NCBI GenBank assembly: GCA_038496445.1
Contig: JALMLS010000461.1
Coordinates: 124,001-188,000, forward strand
DNA from: Trichosphaerium sp. ATCC 40318
Lineage: Eukaryota > Discosea > Flabellinia > Trichosidae
Direction: 5' to 3'
DNA length: 64,000 nt
Below are positions 12,601 to 24,405 of this stretch, one piece after another. The notes below the pieces were generated by a model. The model saw nothing but the letters and a program-made list of their open reading frames with translations, did no database searches and was not told the DNA's origin. A program made the translations under genes and the position numbers. How positions within the stretch are numbered: position 1 is the first letter of the stretch; the number at the start of each line of letters is the position of its first letter.

Positions 12601-13953
12601 TCCGGCTGTTTTCTGTGCCTGGCGCTTCAGTTGCAAGGCTTGTAACAGAGATAATAGAAACTCAATATCAAGTAGGACCGCTGGAAGGAAATACAGAAGT
12701 TATCATGCGTTATGTAACAGACACTGACAGCAGTACGAATCACTTTTTTAGTGTTTTACTTGGAGCTTTCTTAGTTTTTTCTTATGAATTTTAAGCTCCT
12801 TTCAAGACTGATAACAATGGCTTTCAGATGCAAGAAAGAGTTTTTACACCGAAAGAACCTTATTCAATCCAAGCAAACTACTTTCCAGTAACGTATAGAG
12901 CATCTATTGGCGATAGCAAAAGTGATATGAAAATGGTGTTTTTGTTTGATAGAGGACAAGGTGTTGCTTCTCTGGGTACTACTTTTAATCATAAACCTAG
13001 CATGTTATTGATTTTCATATAGAACCTGGATGGTTTGAAGCAATGTTACATCGTCGTTTACTTGGAACAGGCTGGAACTACGACATGAAGCTGGACGATG
13101 TATGATTTTTTTCCGAATTGTTTCCTCCGTCTATTTGACTTAACTAACCTCCATTTTAGATTGAAACTGTATACCCAACACACCATTTAATTTATGGAAG
13201 CGATAGAAGAATTTCAGAGGTATCACATCAACTGACACGAAGGTATCTTAAAACTGTATGATTTTTTTCTCATTTTTTTTGTGCTTAGGTTAAACTTCGC
13301 TCCAATCACTCTCATGTCCAAACCCTTTTCAGAGGACGCTATGTCTGCGCTCAAATCGAAAGATGCCCTCTATTATTCGTACTTATAAATTTATTCGCTT
13401 TTCGCCATGACATTTACCTTAGAGCACTTGCAAGCCCTCTACCATCAGCAATAGAACTTCTTTCGTATCATCAACATGCCATAAAAGAAGATAAATATAA
13501 AGAAATAGAAGCAATGATTAGATTCCATCATATGCATGGATGTGATGAAGATATTGAAGCTTTTGTAGAGTTTGACTTGGACAAGATATTAGGTCGAGAA
13601 TGGAAAACAATCACAGAAACAGGCACTGCCCAACTTCTTTTTTTTCGCTTTTTTTTTACAACCTTTTAACAGGTCTTTCTGGTCTTCCACTAGAGGCAAG
13701 ATGGAGATGGAGAACTGACGGAGAAGAGGAAGATGTTTCAACAAAACTTACAGGTCATACAATCCGCTTGAGTTGTAAACAGATAGTCACTCTAAAGCTG
13801 GAAATGATTCCAGATCAACCTAAAAACGAAGATGAAGCCATTTACATTGCTTTCTTGACAGTCCTTGCTGTTTGTTCTATTCTCATTGCTGTTTGGTTGT
13901 CATATGGAGTATACAGGATTACGAAAAGAACTAAATACGCACCTATCGGTTGA
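9695..13953 (+). CDS. Alpha-mannosidase, glycoside hydrolase family 38, with C-terminal membrane anchor
   Basis: Many exons. ATG at 9695 starts a signal peptide (LQAFLVCFIVYYANA). The GH38 core follows: zinc-binding HSHLDLGW, FHRWWTEEAN, the nucleophile loop GGWGMSDE, FGVSPQFGWQIDPFGAS, WPWGCDKTHF and HHDGITGT. The mid and C-terminal GH38 domains include LHRRLLGTGWNYD and SGLPLEARWRWRT. After these lies a clear hydrophobic helix (IYIAFLTVLAVCSILIAVWL) and a short basic tail (YRITKRTKYAPIG), so the enzyme should be a type I-like anchored protein. Typical lysosomal homologues are soluble. The likely role is trimming mannose from glycoproteins in the endomembrane or lysosomal lumen. Two introns are GC-AG (11299-11339, 13623-13672) and a 6-nt exon is inferred at 11097-11102. 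Confidence 0.9.
11097..11102 (+). other. Probable 6-nt micro-exon in the alpha-mannosidase gene
   Basis: The exon GCCTTG is flanked by a 46-nt intron (11051-11096) and a 47-nt intron (11103-11149), both GTACGCT...AG. Including it gives VVLWPWGCDK across the junction, matching the length of the conserved GH38 segment before the (G)xD zinc or substrate region. Skipping it also stays in frame (VVLWGCDK) but is two residues short. Confidence 0.65.
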
Positions 13954-14151
13954 TTTACAATAGTAAGAGCTGTAACAAAGCAAAATAAAAAAAAACTACA
14001 AATAAGTTCAAACTTTTTTACGAAACCTGCCACACTCCTAGATAGTTTAAACAGTATGGTACATACATGAAAATATAGTACGTGTGCCTAATGGGTCGTT
14101 TAAGATACAATAATCTATTATTACGATGGTAAGAAAACAGTTGGAAGATCT

Positions 14152-14874
14152 TTAAAACAATAGCTCACTTCTTGAGCTGGCAAGTCCATTCGAATCACTG
14201 TAGGCGCTTGAGCGCATGAATCCTTCATTTTTCTACAAGTAGGTACGAGCAAACATCACTATGCATACCTGTCTTAAAGTCGACCGTTGGATACTACGCA
14301 GGTACAACACAGATACAATGAGCGTATTTTTTATGACACCAACATTGTCAAGCAATTGTTCATATCCATTCACATTGTTGATGACGAACGGACCCACGCC
14401 ATAAAAAACACTGGGCTGTGGTGATTGGAAGGCGTTACATATCTTTTTTCAAGTTCCCAAACAATAGTTACCAACTATAACTCCAACTTCTAGCCCATGG
14501 CTTTGTTTATAATTATGACCTCGGAGATGCTTATCTAATTTATTATTATTCACAATAGATTTTTCAAGCATTATTTCCATGACGTAAAGTGGAATACAAT
14601 TTATTTCTATAAATTTTGTTGCAGTAGTTGGAGTGTGTCACAAAACTTGACTTGACGGTAAAGATGACGTACTATGTTAAGATCCTTAAGCTTCTTTTTC
14701 ACATAGTTCCGTTTTCGGTTTGTGCCGTTAATTACCCAATACCTCTTTAAACACCACATATTTATCCTGAACAAGTCTTCTTTCGTTTTTCTTAAGAGCC
14801 GTTAACTTACACAATTTTTTGGGTAAAGTGTTAAGAGAACACCCAGGATTTAAATATGACACATTGTTGGCCAT
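14152..14874 (-). CDS. Unrecognised multi-exon gene
   Basis: Open segments on the minus strand join with good splice signals. The ATG at 14874 starts MANNVSYLNPGCSLNTL. Later exons read LYVMEIMLEKSIVNNNKLD and then SPQPSVFYGVGPFVINNVNG with EQLLDNVGVIKNTLIVSVLY. The final exon ends NGLASSRSELLF and TAA at 14152. The internal TGA between two segments is removed by a short intron of consistent phase. I do not recognise the family. The gene is convergent with the mannosidase, about 200 nt after its stop. Exon boundaries in the middle are uncertain. Confidence 0.45.
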
Positions 14875-16453
14875 AATTGGTAACCATTTTTATTATCACT
14901 TGTGTATACCCTTGTTGGGTCACGGGGCGACGTCGGGTCTAGGATGACGCAAGCGAAAAGATATGAATAGTTTAGCGAAATATGAAAACTCCCTTAGCGA
15001 AATTTATTGTTTGCGTCAACACTAAAAAAATGTTTTGTGTAAAAAATAAACAAACAAAAACGGCGCCAAAACGTGTTTGCTTAAGAATAGAACAGGGAAC
15101 CTGTTGCAGAATTTCGCGAAAATTAGTGTAGTAATTTGCTAGTAAACCACAGCGCTTAAATCACGTGCCGAGTTTTTCCGCTTGTTCGGAATGCCGTTGT
15201 TAGTCTGAACTAGTTAAGAGCGAAGTGTATAAGACTTCTACCACATTCGTACTTAAACAGTCGTACATCTACTTCACGTAGTTGTCAGCCACGATATATC
15301 CATAAAAAACCGTTTGGTTTTCTTCCGTTTCTCCTTCGTAAATCCTATTAGTAATTTTCAAATAAGAAGTCACTACGATGGCTGCCTACATACTAAAAGG
15401 ATATTTTGAGGTGTTCTAAGGAAAAAAGGCTTTTGAAAAGTTTTAGAAGTAGTCAAATATTTGTTTTTGTGGATATTGTTAACAATGGCTTTATTTGTAA
15501 ATTAAAATATCCGTACGCCATTATATAGTCACTGAACGTATGTCATAATGTCATAAACTTCGCGTGGCTTTTATTCACGAGTTAGTGGGATGTAGAGAGT
15601 TCCCATAATGTATCTTACAAAACAGATGATTCTCACATATATACTTATAAAACCATTTAAAGATAACGGGTATCTAGTTGGGCCGTGCTTTCACAAACAG
15701 TGAATCACTCTTCTGCGTTCTGTAGTTTTTGGAGAAATCAGGAGGTAAAAAATCATGTGGATAAATACATATATAACCACTCCGAAGGTGTTTCCGCACC
15801 CGATTCTAGCAAATGGGTCGAACCGGTGAAATGATAAAGTGGTTTTTTCAGAATTCAGCGATGTACCCAAGAAAATGAATCGACCTAAAACACACCCTAC
15901 TACGCATAAACAACATAAAAACGATACGTCTTAATCGAGAAAAAAGGAAAACTACAAACCTACACCGAAAATTTTTACACGCTTCGGTAACCTATCCAGA
16001 TTGTTTGTCTTACAGTTTACAAGCGAATATAGCTTTTCGCCCGGCTTTCGTAAAATTGAGAATAGCGAGTTTTTACCTGTGACAACTTTGTCTGAGATTT
16101 CACGTGAACGAAACGGTATAGTACGTTTGGGTACGCTAAATATACCCGTCGAAAACCCGTAATCAGCACGTTGGGTATTACCCTCGGGTCCGCGAATGTG
16201 TGTGCACTGATAGTGTCACGTGATTGATAAATCAAATGGCTTTTGTGCCTATCAGACTGTTTGCGTATTTTGCAGATTTTTTGCCTTCTTTGGCTTCCCA
16301 TGTGCTTCAGAAACAATCTAGCCAAAAATAAACTATTTGTACTATTCATACCCAAACGAAAAAATATTCTGAAACCTTTTGTTGTGTGCACTGTTTACGA
16401 AATAAAAGCACTCAAATAACTTCGGGTAGACATCAACTCTCGAAATAAGAAAA
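14875..16453. other. Long gene-poor interval
   Basis: About 1.6 kb without a gene I can support. CACGTG occurs at 15162, 16101 and 16217. A minus-strand open frame of 124 codons (16017-16391) has no recognisable domain and an Arg/Ser/Tyr-rich composition typical of chance frames. The right end should hold the promoter of the Myb-like gene. Confidence 0.5.
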
Positions 16454-17629
16454 TGGTACGTACATCAGTCGTAATTCGTCTGTTCTGACATGGAAAACAA
16501 ACAAGTTACAACTCGAGTTTTATAGACCAGAAACAAAAAATCCAAAACTAATTCTCGTTTCAGAAATCTAGTTACGCCATCTTCACTCCTCCGAAACAGA
16601 CTCAACATACAACCATTACGTATGGTAAACGTCTTTGGAATCCGAGAGAGTGGCGTCTTGGATTTGATGGCCTACAACAGGAGATGACTGTTAAAAATGT
16701 ATCCAATCTTATAAAAACAAAAACATTGGCTCAAGTGAGAAGCCACTATCAAAAGGTTAAATTCTCAGGTACATACCTCGGGGCAATTAATCTCTCCTTA
16801 ATTTTTTTTTTCTTTTCTAAAGTATACTAAAACGTTATTAGGAAGGGTAGAATGTAAAAATACAAAGCTTTTAACATCAGAAGAGGAAAGCGAGGTACGA
16901 TTTTTTTTTTCAGTCACGTGATCTTTCAAAAAAAAATGTTTACACAATTTTTAGGAGCAGGATAGTAGACTGTCTTCGATGGATTATTATGGTATACCAC
17001 TACCTTTACAGGAAGGCCTACTATCAGAGCGAGAAATACACATTGCCGTAAGGTCTATTTTCCAATGGGGCCTACGTCAACACAAAATAGCATGGTGTTT
17101 GGGAACAAGGACTTCCAAGTATATCGGCACCATAATACATAAGCTTGAGGTACGACAGCTCACGTGCCGAAGAAAAAAAAAAAGTTGATTATTACCTGAA
17201 ATCATATTTCGTCTCTCTTTCCTCTGTATGCAGCCATTCGATATTAAAAGATATATCTAGGAAATAGCAACGGAAAATGGTTATAGAAACGTAAGAAGAT
17301 CAGCACGTATACAATACAAAGCATGGCCAGCCGAAAAGAAACGGACAGAACAAAGTGAAAAAAAAAGAAAAAGAGTAGACAAGAAGGTCATTATTAAGCA
17401 AGAATTCAAGCCTGATACTATATGTGTTAAGCCCTTGGATATTTCACAAGTCTCGCCTAAAAGACAAAGAAAGTGCCGTGACTACGAGCCAACCAAATGT
17501 CCAGTGTTGAATGTCTTGGATAACATACAATCAGTTGCTTCAGTACTTGACTTTTCAATCAACGAGTCACCACTTCCACAGCTTTTTCCAGAACTTCGAA
17601 CCTTCATAGAGATCCGATACCCTTTCTAA
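16454..17629 (+). CDS. Myb/SANT-like DNA-binding protein with two repeats
   Basis: The start codon ATG at 16454 is immediately followed by an intron. The next exon gives LWNPREWRLGFDGLQQEM then IKTKTLAQVRSHYQKV, matching the third helix of SHAQKY-type Myb repeats. A second degenerate repeat follows (LLSEREIHIAVRSIFQWGLR, then IAWCLGTRTSKYIGTIIHKL). The C-terminal third is basic (KKRTEQSEKKRKRVDKK) and otherwise low in recognisable features. The role is probably a nuclear transcription factor. An apparent in-frame TAG near 17260 lies inside the intron that begins after KLE and ends CTAG, in phase. CACGTG is present in introns at 16915 and 17161. Confidence 0.65.
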
Positions 17630-17706
17630 ATGGTCCCAACTAGACACGCGTGTCAAGCGCGTAATTACCATATGTACAACAGTGTAAATAAAATACCTTA
17701 ATCAAC

Positions 17707-18237
17707 ATGAAACTTGATGCTAATTCACCACTCATAAGACTTATAAGCAAAAAGATTCGTTCACATGGATGAACTCACTATTTGTGAATATTTCATTATC
17801 TAAAAGACGTTGGCTAAAGAAGTACTCTATAAACTACGCTCACTGAAAATTATCAAAAACGGACCTGTGAGAAAAGTACCAGAACTTCGAAATACAGTTT
17901 ATTTCTTTCATGACTTAAACATAGTCGTAGTAGATATCAGCATGTTTGTAGCAATATTTGTTATCCTCTTCCTTTGCAACAACATAATCAGAGGTTGCAA
18001 TATCACTCCTTAGAGTTGGTAGATGATGTACTCACTGTCATAGTTTCTTCACAAAGTCAAGAATGTATTTACCCTCACTGTTTCTCTTCTCGAATGTTAA
18101 GAGATTCCATGAAACCTTCAAACGTCTTTGCTCGTGAAGCCATTAGACGGTATTGGCGTGCACGTAGTACTACACATTCGCGTACAGTTGTAAGTACAAA
18201 TAGAAAGTTCGCAGACATCTTGGAGTGTAATTTTTGA
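17707..18237 (+). CDS. Small unrecognised protein
   Basis: Three exons can be joined in frame: ATG at 17707 (MKLDANSPLIRLISKKI), then VLYKLRSLKIIKNGPVRKVP, then LQYHSLELVDDVLTVIVSSQ through a basic C-terminus (RRYWRARSTTHSRT) to TGA at 18235-18237. The product is about 140 residues, mainly helical by composition, with no signal peptide. I do not recognise a family. The start and first intron are the weakest points. Confidence 0.4.
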
Positions 18238-18623
18238 CTGTTTTTCCTAAAAGTACTCATCTGGCTGTATCAGCAAAAAAGTAATTAGTTTCCCGATTAA
18301 AGAAATATATCAACACCGAGTAAGTGCCTGTGGATTTTTGTTTTTCCCAAGTGTGATTCAGCCTAGTTGTAAGCATGTTCATAAAATTACTCGGAAATCG
18401 AAAGTAACAAAAAAAAAGGAAGTTGTCGTACGTGAAATCACTTTGTGTGACACCATCAAGTCAGCAGATTTTTGAGACGCAATGTCATTGACTTGAAGAG
18501 AAGACGAAACGTTTCGAACATTTGATTTGATTGTGACACAAAAAAATCACGTTTCGTTTGTAAGCACTGAAGAGACCTTTCCAACTCGGTCAATGAACTA
18601 AATCACGACAAACACCTTCAAGT
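18238..18623. other. Intergenic region
   Basis: About 385 nt with no recognised gene. The right part should hold the carrier-gene promoter. Confidence 0.5.
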
Positions 18624-20354
18624 ATGGCTCAGCAACCAAAGAGAAGCTATGAACGATCTATGAGCGATGTTGAACGTAGTATGGCTGAAAAAAGTCCTAC
18701 GAAGCGGCCATTCCACGTAATAGCAGTACCAGGTACGTTTTATTACCATAATAGAGTATTTTTAGCTTATTTATTTACATCTGTACTGTCTAGGGGTTTT
18801 AACGAACTTTTTGTTGTACCCTCTTGAGTACTTGCGCGTTGCAGCCGTACAAGGGCTATTTTCAGGACCTGATGGATTATCAAACTTTGTATCCACTACA
18901 GTATCGAGCGGAGGCATACTTTCTCTATTTATTGGTGGTGTACCGCATTTCTTGCGAAACTGTATGAAAATACTTCTAAAACCGACGTACGTTACTGATT
19001 TCTCCGTTATTGTCAACGAAAACCACTTAATATTGCTTACAACTGTAATAGCATCACTAAAACTACGCTGTCAATGTGGGATAATATAACTAAAAAATTA
19101 AATGCTGATAACGCTTTCTTAAAGGCACTGTCAATATCTTTAGCGTCTGGAGTACTCCAAAGTGTATGTCAAAGGAGAAGAAAGAAATGCAGCTTCAAAT
19201 AACATTCAGACTAAACCCTTTTTCTAGCTCTTCTCTTGCCCATTGGAGGTAATACGTATGGTTCTTATAAATGACAGAGTGGTACGCTTATGAGAGTGCT
19301 TTATAAGGTTAAAATATTAATTGTAACAGGTGGTACTCACGGAAGTACAAAAAATCCAACTTTAGCATTTCGTTTTATAACTTTTTTTTCTCGCCCTTGG
19401 CGAGCCCTTGGTTGTCTTTAATTTTATGTATGTTTATCTTATAATATAAAGGGATATTATCTTGGAGATGTTAGGGACATATGTCATCATATTTACAGTG
19501 TTGGAGGCGTCACGTGCGATGAATCTTTTCAGAGCTTTTTAGTTTTATGCTTACCTCTTTTGTCTTTTTTAGACACTTCTTCAAAGGTTGGTACCTTCTA
19601 GCCTTAGAAATAAGTATTTTCTCAACTGGAACATACTGGCTATATAATAAACTAAAGAACTATGCTGTAACAGATCGTGTACGTGAACATTTAACAACAG
19701 CAGCGTTTTTTAAAATCATTTTTGGTCTTATTCATTATGTAGAAACGTAAAGAGGTTAATGTTACTAGACATGAGAGTCATATAAATAGAGTTACAAAAA
19801 AGGTACCTGAGGATTTTGTTATCCTTGAACATATCCAACAACGTTCAAATTTCTATTTTCAATTTTTTTTCTTTTTGATCAGAATTAAGTTTGTCGTAGA
19901 GGAATACACAGCTAGTACCAATTGCAGTTAGCTGCTTGGTTTCTGCATGCATAATGTCCCTAATTGACGTACCTATTGGAAATTTAAGAATCAGTTACCA
20001 GGTAACAGACACAACATTGGTTTTTTTGAAGTAGTTCTCGAGAAAACAAATATTTATTACAACTTAGACGGATGTTATTGGAAATACCTTGAGTTTACAA
20101 GATATTATTAAAAACACATACGCAGCTCAAGGGTAAGTATTGGTTAATAAGAAAAGCTACTCGTTATTCAAAAAAACCAAACCTTGTGGTCACATTGAAA
20201 CAAAACTCTACTCGGACTTTGTGTACTTGTTTTTTTTTCGATTAACAAGTGTACTAGGTTTACTGGTTTTTGGAATGGGTTGGTGCCTAAAGCGGTATTC
20301 TCTGGATTAGCTCTTACGATACCTCTTCTTGTCTTGGCTGAAAAAAAGGTATAA
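18624..20354 (+). CDS. Mitochondrial carrier (SLC25)-family-like protein, divergent
   Basis: ATG at 18624 opens MAQQPKRSYERSMSDVERSM. Three carrier-like repeats are suggested. Signature PxE/DxxR-type motifs are seen as YPLEYLRVAAVQG and CPLEVIRMVLINDR. Repeat-ending G-W motifs are seen as HFFKGWYLLALE and FTGFWNGLVPKAVFSG. The last exon ends LTIPLLVLAEKKV and TAA at 20354. SLC25 proteins exchange metabolites across the inner mitochondrial membrane. The substrate cannot be inferred, and the signatures are degenerate (third repeat PIGNLR), so a non-transporting outer-membrane-type relative is possible. Several small exons in the middle have ambiguous phases. Confidence 0.6.
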
Positions 20355-20592
20355 CGTCATTCTCAAATTATAAAAACCATCTCTGTGGCGTCGTAAACAT
20401 ATAAACGCGCTGTTAATGTACGAACAAACTGTAAGAAAGCAAATTTAGTTCAGGTTTTGTACGTTATCTACAAAAAACACACTGAGCGCGCTAACACAGT
20501 AGTTGTGAGGCGTAGTAGCTTTCGGATTACGTAAGCTCGCGTTTTTTGGTTAAGTTGCTCTTTTTTGTCTGTTTTGGTTCCGTGTACACACC

Positions 20593-22401
20593 ATGGTAAA
20601 GTACAACGCAAACAATCCACTTAATGTTATCTTCCAATGGAGAGGATCCGTACTTGCTGTAATATGGCCTCAAGTACTCCTTGGTGCTGCAGTAGGTTGT
20701 ATCGCTGGTGCAATCCACGAGTTACTCGATTGGTATTGACAAAAAACAAAATACCGTACAGTTCGTTGTATTTACACTTACTAGGTCTATGCCTAACGTA
20801 ATACACTCATTGGTTGGATGTAAGTGCTTTATAATGCCCTACCAGTTCGCTAAACTCTATAGTCGTGATCGCGTTTCTTCTTGTCTTTAGAACGAATGCA
20901 TCTTATGCAAGGTACACAAGCGCACGAGCGATCAGTTTTCTTATACAATGTGAAGGTTTACACAAGGTCGTGGTTGGATAGACCGCTTTTCTGGTACTTG
21001 TAGACATATACTCTTATACATTACAGCTATTGCTGTATCTACTGGCCCAAAATCCGCTCAAGTGCAGGTAAAACCACAAACTTCTTTTTTTGTTAAGATT
21101 ACGTACAAACACGTTTAACATGTATTAGGCAGCGAAAGAACTCCGTAAGTTGGTTCTGTTGTATTACAGAGTAACAACATATTATTTACGTTCTAAACCT
21201 GGAAAATTACTTCCAAAGCTATCTGTACGCATCTAATAACATCTATAAACACGCGACCCGACATTTTAAACCAAAACAAAAAAAAAAAGAAGGGAAGACA
21301 TCCCGATTCTTCTGAAAGGGTTTTTTTCTTCTATGGCTAACCAACTGCATCTTTAGAAGATAAATGAGCCTGAAGAGATTTGTACTAAACACCAGTACAA
21401 AGTCTTGCAACAAACAAGGCGTAAACCTGATTTTGTGCTTCTATGGATCCGTAAAGCTGTTATTGAAACACGTAATTCAAAAATATTGAACCGTTTTGAA
21501 GTTAAACAACTTGAGAAGGTAAGAAAAAAAACCAAAAGCGATTTGAAGTGACGGCAACTTATTTTCTGAATAGATTATTCTTCAATTCGAAAAGTCTTTC
21601 GTAAATATTGAGAAGCTAGCCAATACACAAATGCCTTTCCCTTACGCTCAAGCTCTTAAGATTATCTTGTATATCTTTACTACAACAGTACGTTAAACAA
21701 AGCATCAACAGTGTGACACAGGCCGGTTACAATCATGTTGCCTCTTTTTCTTTTTTTTTTTGTGAAGCATGACGCAATTATCACTTGGTAGTGGTGAAAC
21801 ACCTACCTTTTTGTTGTCGTCTTGTGTGTGCATGTACATTATTGCTACGTACATAATCTATTGTATACTGCTTTCTGGGGTTTTTTTGCTAGTTGCTGTA
21901 GCCGTTGTGTTGCATGGGCTGTTTTCTTACTTGTTTGTCTTTAGGTAACCTTTACATTCTCTGATGAGCTTGGATGGTACACACCTATTGGTGGTGCTCT
22001 CGTTTCAGCTGTTCTATTCGGTGTAGAGCATATTGGTCTTGAACTTGAGGATCCATTTGGTCTTGATATCAACGTACGCAACACGGTTTTGTTTGGGTTG
22101 GGTTTTTTCGGTAATAAATATTTTAGGATTTGCCGCTTGATCAATTCTATGATCACTTAAGACGTGATGTCTCTGATATTATCAGTATGTATACCACTAT
22201 GATAAGTAGAAGCTAATAAAACTCTAAATAGAATACTGTGGCGATACTGTAGGTCAAGAAGCTGCAGGCATCGACGAAGATGATTTGGTATTGAACGAGA
22301 AGGAGGATGAAGATAGTGAAGATGAAGATAGCGAAGATGAAGACGAAGAAAGTGAGGAAGAAGAAGACGAAGAAGATGAAGAAGATGAAGATAGCAGTTA
22401 G
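20593..22401 (+). CDS. Bestrophin/UPF0187-type chloride channel with acidic tail
   Basis: ATG at 20593. The N-terminus has a hydrophobic span (VIWPQVLLGAAVGCIAGAI). It is followed by the bestrophin signature in FVIAFLLVFRTNASYARYTS and the helix GTCRHILLYITAIAV. The strongest family marker is near the end: DELGWYTPIGGALVSAVLFG then IGLELEDPFGLDIN and DLPLD. The last exon is an acidic Asp/Glu/Ser run of about 40 residues ending in TAG at 22401. Homologues are pentameric anion channels of plasma membrane, thylakoid or mitochondrial membranes; location here is unknown. One intron (about 21690-21895) is longer than its neighbours. Confidence 0.85.
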
Positions 22402-22769
22402 TTGCGTTATTCACTCTACTCTTTTCTTTGAACAAAAAAAGAAAACAGAGTTTACAACCTTGTAAACAAGGTATTGAAAAAAAAAAACTTTGTTGAGTAA
22501 ATATTTTACCACCTCAAAAAAAACGCCTTACCTCTCAGCATGTTGCCTTAAAAACTATCAAAATATAGAACCTGTGTATGTGAGCATTTCTACAAATTGT
22601 AAGTGTTTGTCTCGTCAGAGCAAGGCAAGAGTTCAATGATCAAAATGATTGGTTTTTTTTTGACTTTTTTATCAAATTTATTTTAACGAAGTCAAAAGGC
22701 TTTACAGATTTCGTTTATCTATTTACAAGTAGTGTGAAAGTTTTTGTTTATATATTACTGTATTTGATT
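22402..22769. other. Convergent 3' region
   Basis: The bestrophin gene (+) and the EngB-type gene (-) end here. The sequence is AT-rich with A and T runs, consistent with two overlapping 3' UTRs. No gene seen. Confidence 0.55.
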
Positions 22770-24314
22770 TCATAAATCATCTTCATCATAATCAACCACT
22801 GTTGTACCATTATCAGGTAAAGGTTCTCTTTTAGTTGGGTTTGTTATACTTTCTATTATATCTAAACGTAGACCTGATACACCTTTACCATTCTTTGCAG
22901 ATGTTGTTAATACTTCTCTTACACCAAATTTCGTATCTGTAACTTTAAAAAATGTCTTGATTTTATGTTTGCTTGCATGTAACTTAATCTCATTAAGTTT
23001 ATCAATTTTTGTTAAAACTATTTGATAAGGTATTTCGTTTTTCTCCAAAACACCGATTTGATTCAAATCTCTATTTGTCAGACCTGTTTCAGTAATACTG
23101 TTAGTATTTGTAGAGCAATAATTCGAACAAACTTTCTATTTTGGTTGGCAAAGAAAGGAGAAATCAAAGCAAAGTCGTCAAAGATATACTTTTTTTTTGT
23201 TGATTGTAATTCATGTTGTAAAACGTTTTTGAGCAATTCTTCTTTAAGCACGTGCCTACACGTGCATCCAGTAGGAGGTATAATTTTTGTAAGTTCGTAT
23301 TACTATCAAAGAAAGGGTTCCTTGATACAACATAATCTGATAGGAGTGTTAGCGTTTGAGAAAGATTTTTAATAGTGCAATGTGTCAAAAAAAAGATATG
23401 ACATCGAACCTTTTATTGTTTTTTGAAGCTTCTTTCGCACATTTAATGGAGCTCTTGCAAAACCATAACCAGGTAAATCTACCAGGTCGAACTATAGATA
23501 TATATAAGACAAAGGAACAAGGGAAAAGAAAAAATATGCCAAACATTTTTCATCTTTACACGAAGGGAACCCAAGTTGAACAACCACTATAGCTGTACAT
23601 AGAACTTAAAAAACCCCGCATTTTATCTCGTTAATTATATTGAATATATTCACGTGCATGTCACATGAAAAATGACATGTTTGCAATTTGTTATGTATTG
23701 ATTCTTTTCAAAGTTTAAAATAATCATTTGTAGTACCTTGTTACTCACGCGAATGAAGTACGCTAATTGAGTACGTCCTGGCTGTCTACTAACAATCTAA
23801 TTGCGTATAAAGAAGGATACAAGTGGTTAGTACAATAGCGTACTTGTACTTTGCCTGAAGCCAGTAAAGTGTTAATCAAAGATGACTTTCCAGCGTTTGA
23901 GCGTCCTAAAAACGCAATTTCAGGCTTCTAACCGCTTTGTTTAGCAATTAATCATAGATGACGTTTGATTGACATACAGCTGATGGCAGCATCTTCCCTG
24001 CGTGCATTGGAGGACGTTGCTTGTATTTTCTAAAGAATTCTTTGGCTGCAATCTCTTTACTCGTTTCATCAGCGCTTTTCTCCGTATCATCTTGCTTAGA
24101 ATTGTCTACACGCGCGTGAGGAGACGAATGACGCTTTTTTAGCTAAACCTTCTTCTTGTTGAACATTTTCGTTTTCTGTCGCCTTTTCAGTACAAAATAA
24201 GCGTATAGAACGCCGATGCGGTTGTTTTGAGTGATATTGTGTACATCCTGTAATGGAACTATTGCCTACGCGGTTACAGCGTGATACGTGTATCGAGCTA
24301 CGCCACGCCAACAT
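22770..24314 (-). CDS. EngB/YihA-type GTPase, probably mitochondrial
   Basis: The ATG at 24314 starts an Arg-rich, acid-free N-terminus (MLAWRSSIHVSRCNR, later RRSIRLFCTEK) typical of a mitochondrial presequence. The GTPase core follows: G1 in PEIAFLGRSNAGKSSLINTL, switch I in RQPGRTQLAYF, G3 as VDLPGYGFAR, G4 as VLTKIDKLN, and a G5-like TTSAKNGKGV. The last exon ends VVDYDEDDL. The family (bacterial EngB; eukaryotic GTPBP8) acts in large-subunit ribosome assembly. Joining the presequence exon to KEFFRKYKQRPP needs a 31-nt intron, shorter than its neighbours, or hides a frame error near 24100. CACGTG at 23249, 23259 and 23651 is intronic. Confidence 0.82.
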
Positions 24315-24405
24315 GAATATCGTTGCTACAACTATTTTTTGACAGTTTGTTGACTTTTTCAACTGAAAGCTTCTTCAGGTGTCAAAACAGCTTTTAGATA
24401 CCACA
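24315..24405. promoter_or_regulatory. Shared divergent promoter, EngB-type gene / cysteine synthase
   Basis: Only 91 nt separate the two start codons, so the genes must share a promoter region. No specific binding site is recognisable. Confidence 0.5.

Noticed and set aside
16017-16391. 124-codon minus-strand open frame
   Set aside because: No recognisable domain, no coding-like conservation pattern and no splice context. It lies in what should be the Myb-gene upstream region.
17230-17290. Possible TAG readthrough or altered genetic code in the Myb-like gene
   Set aside because: The TAG is the end of an intron (...ATCTAG), and removing it keeps frame and phase. TAG also ends the bestrophin gene.
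22260-22400. Simple-sequence microsatellite
   Set aside because: The GAA/GAT-rich run is in frame and forms the acidic C-terminal tail of the bestrophin-type protein.
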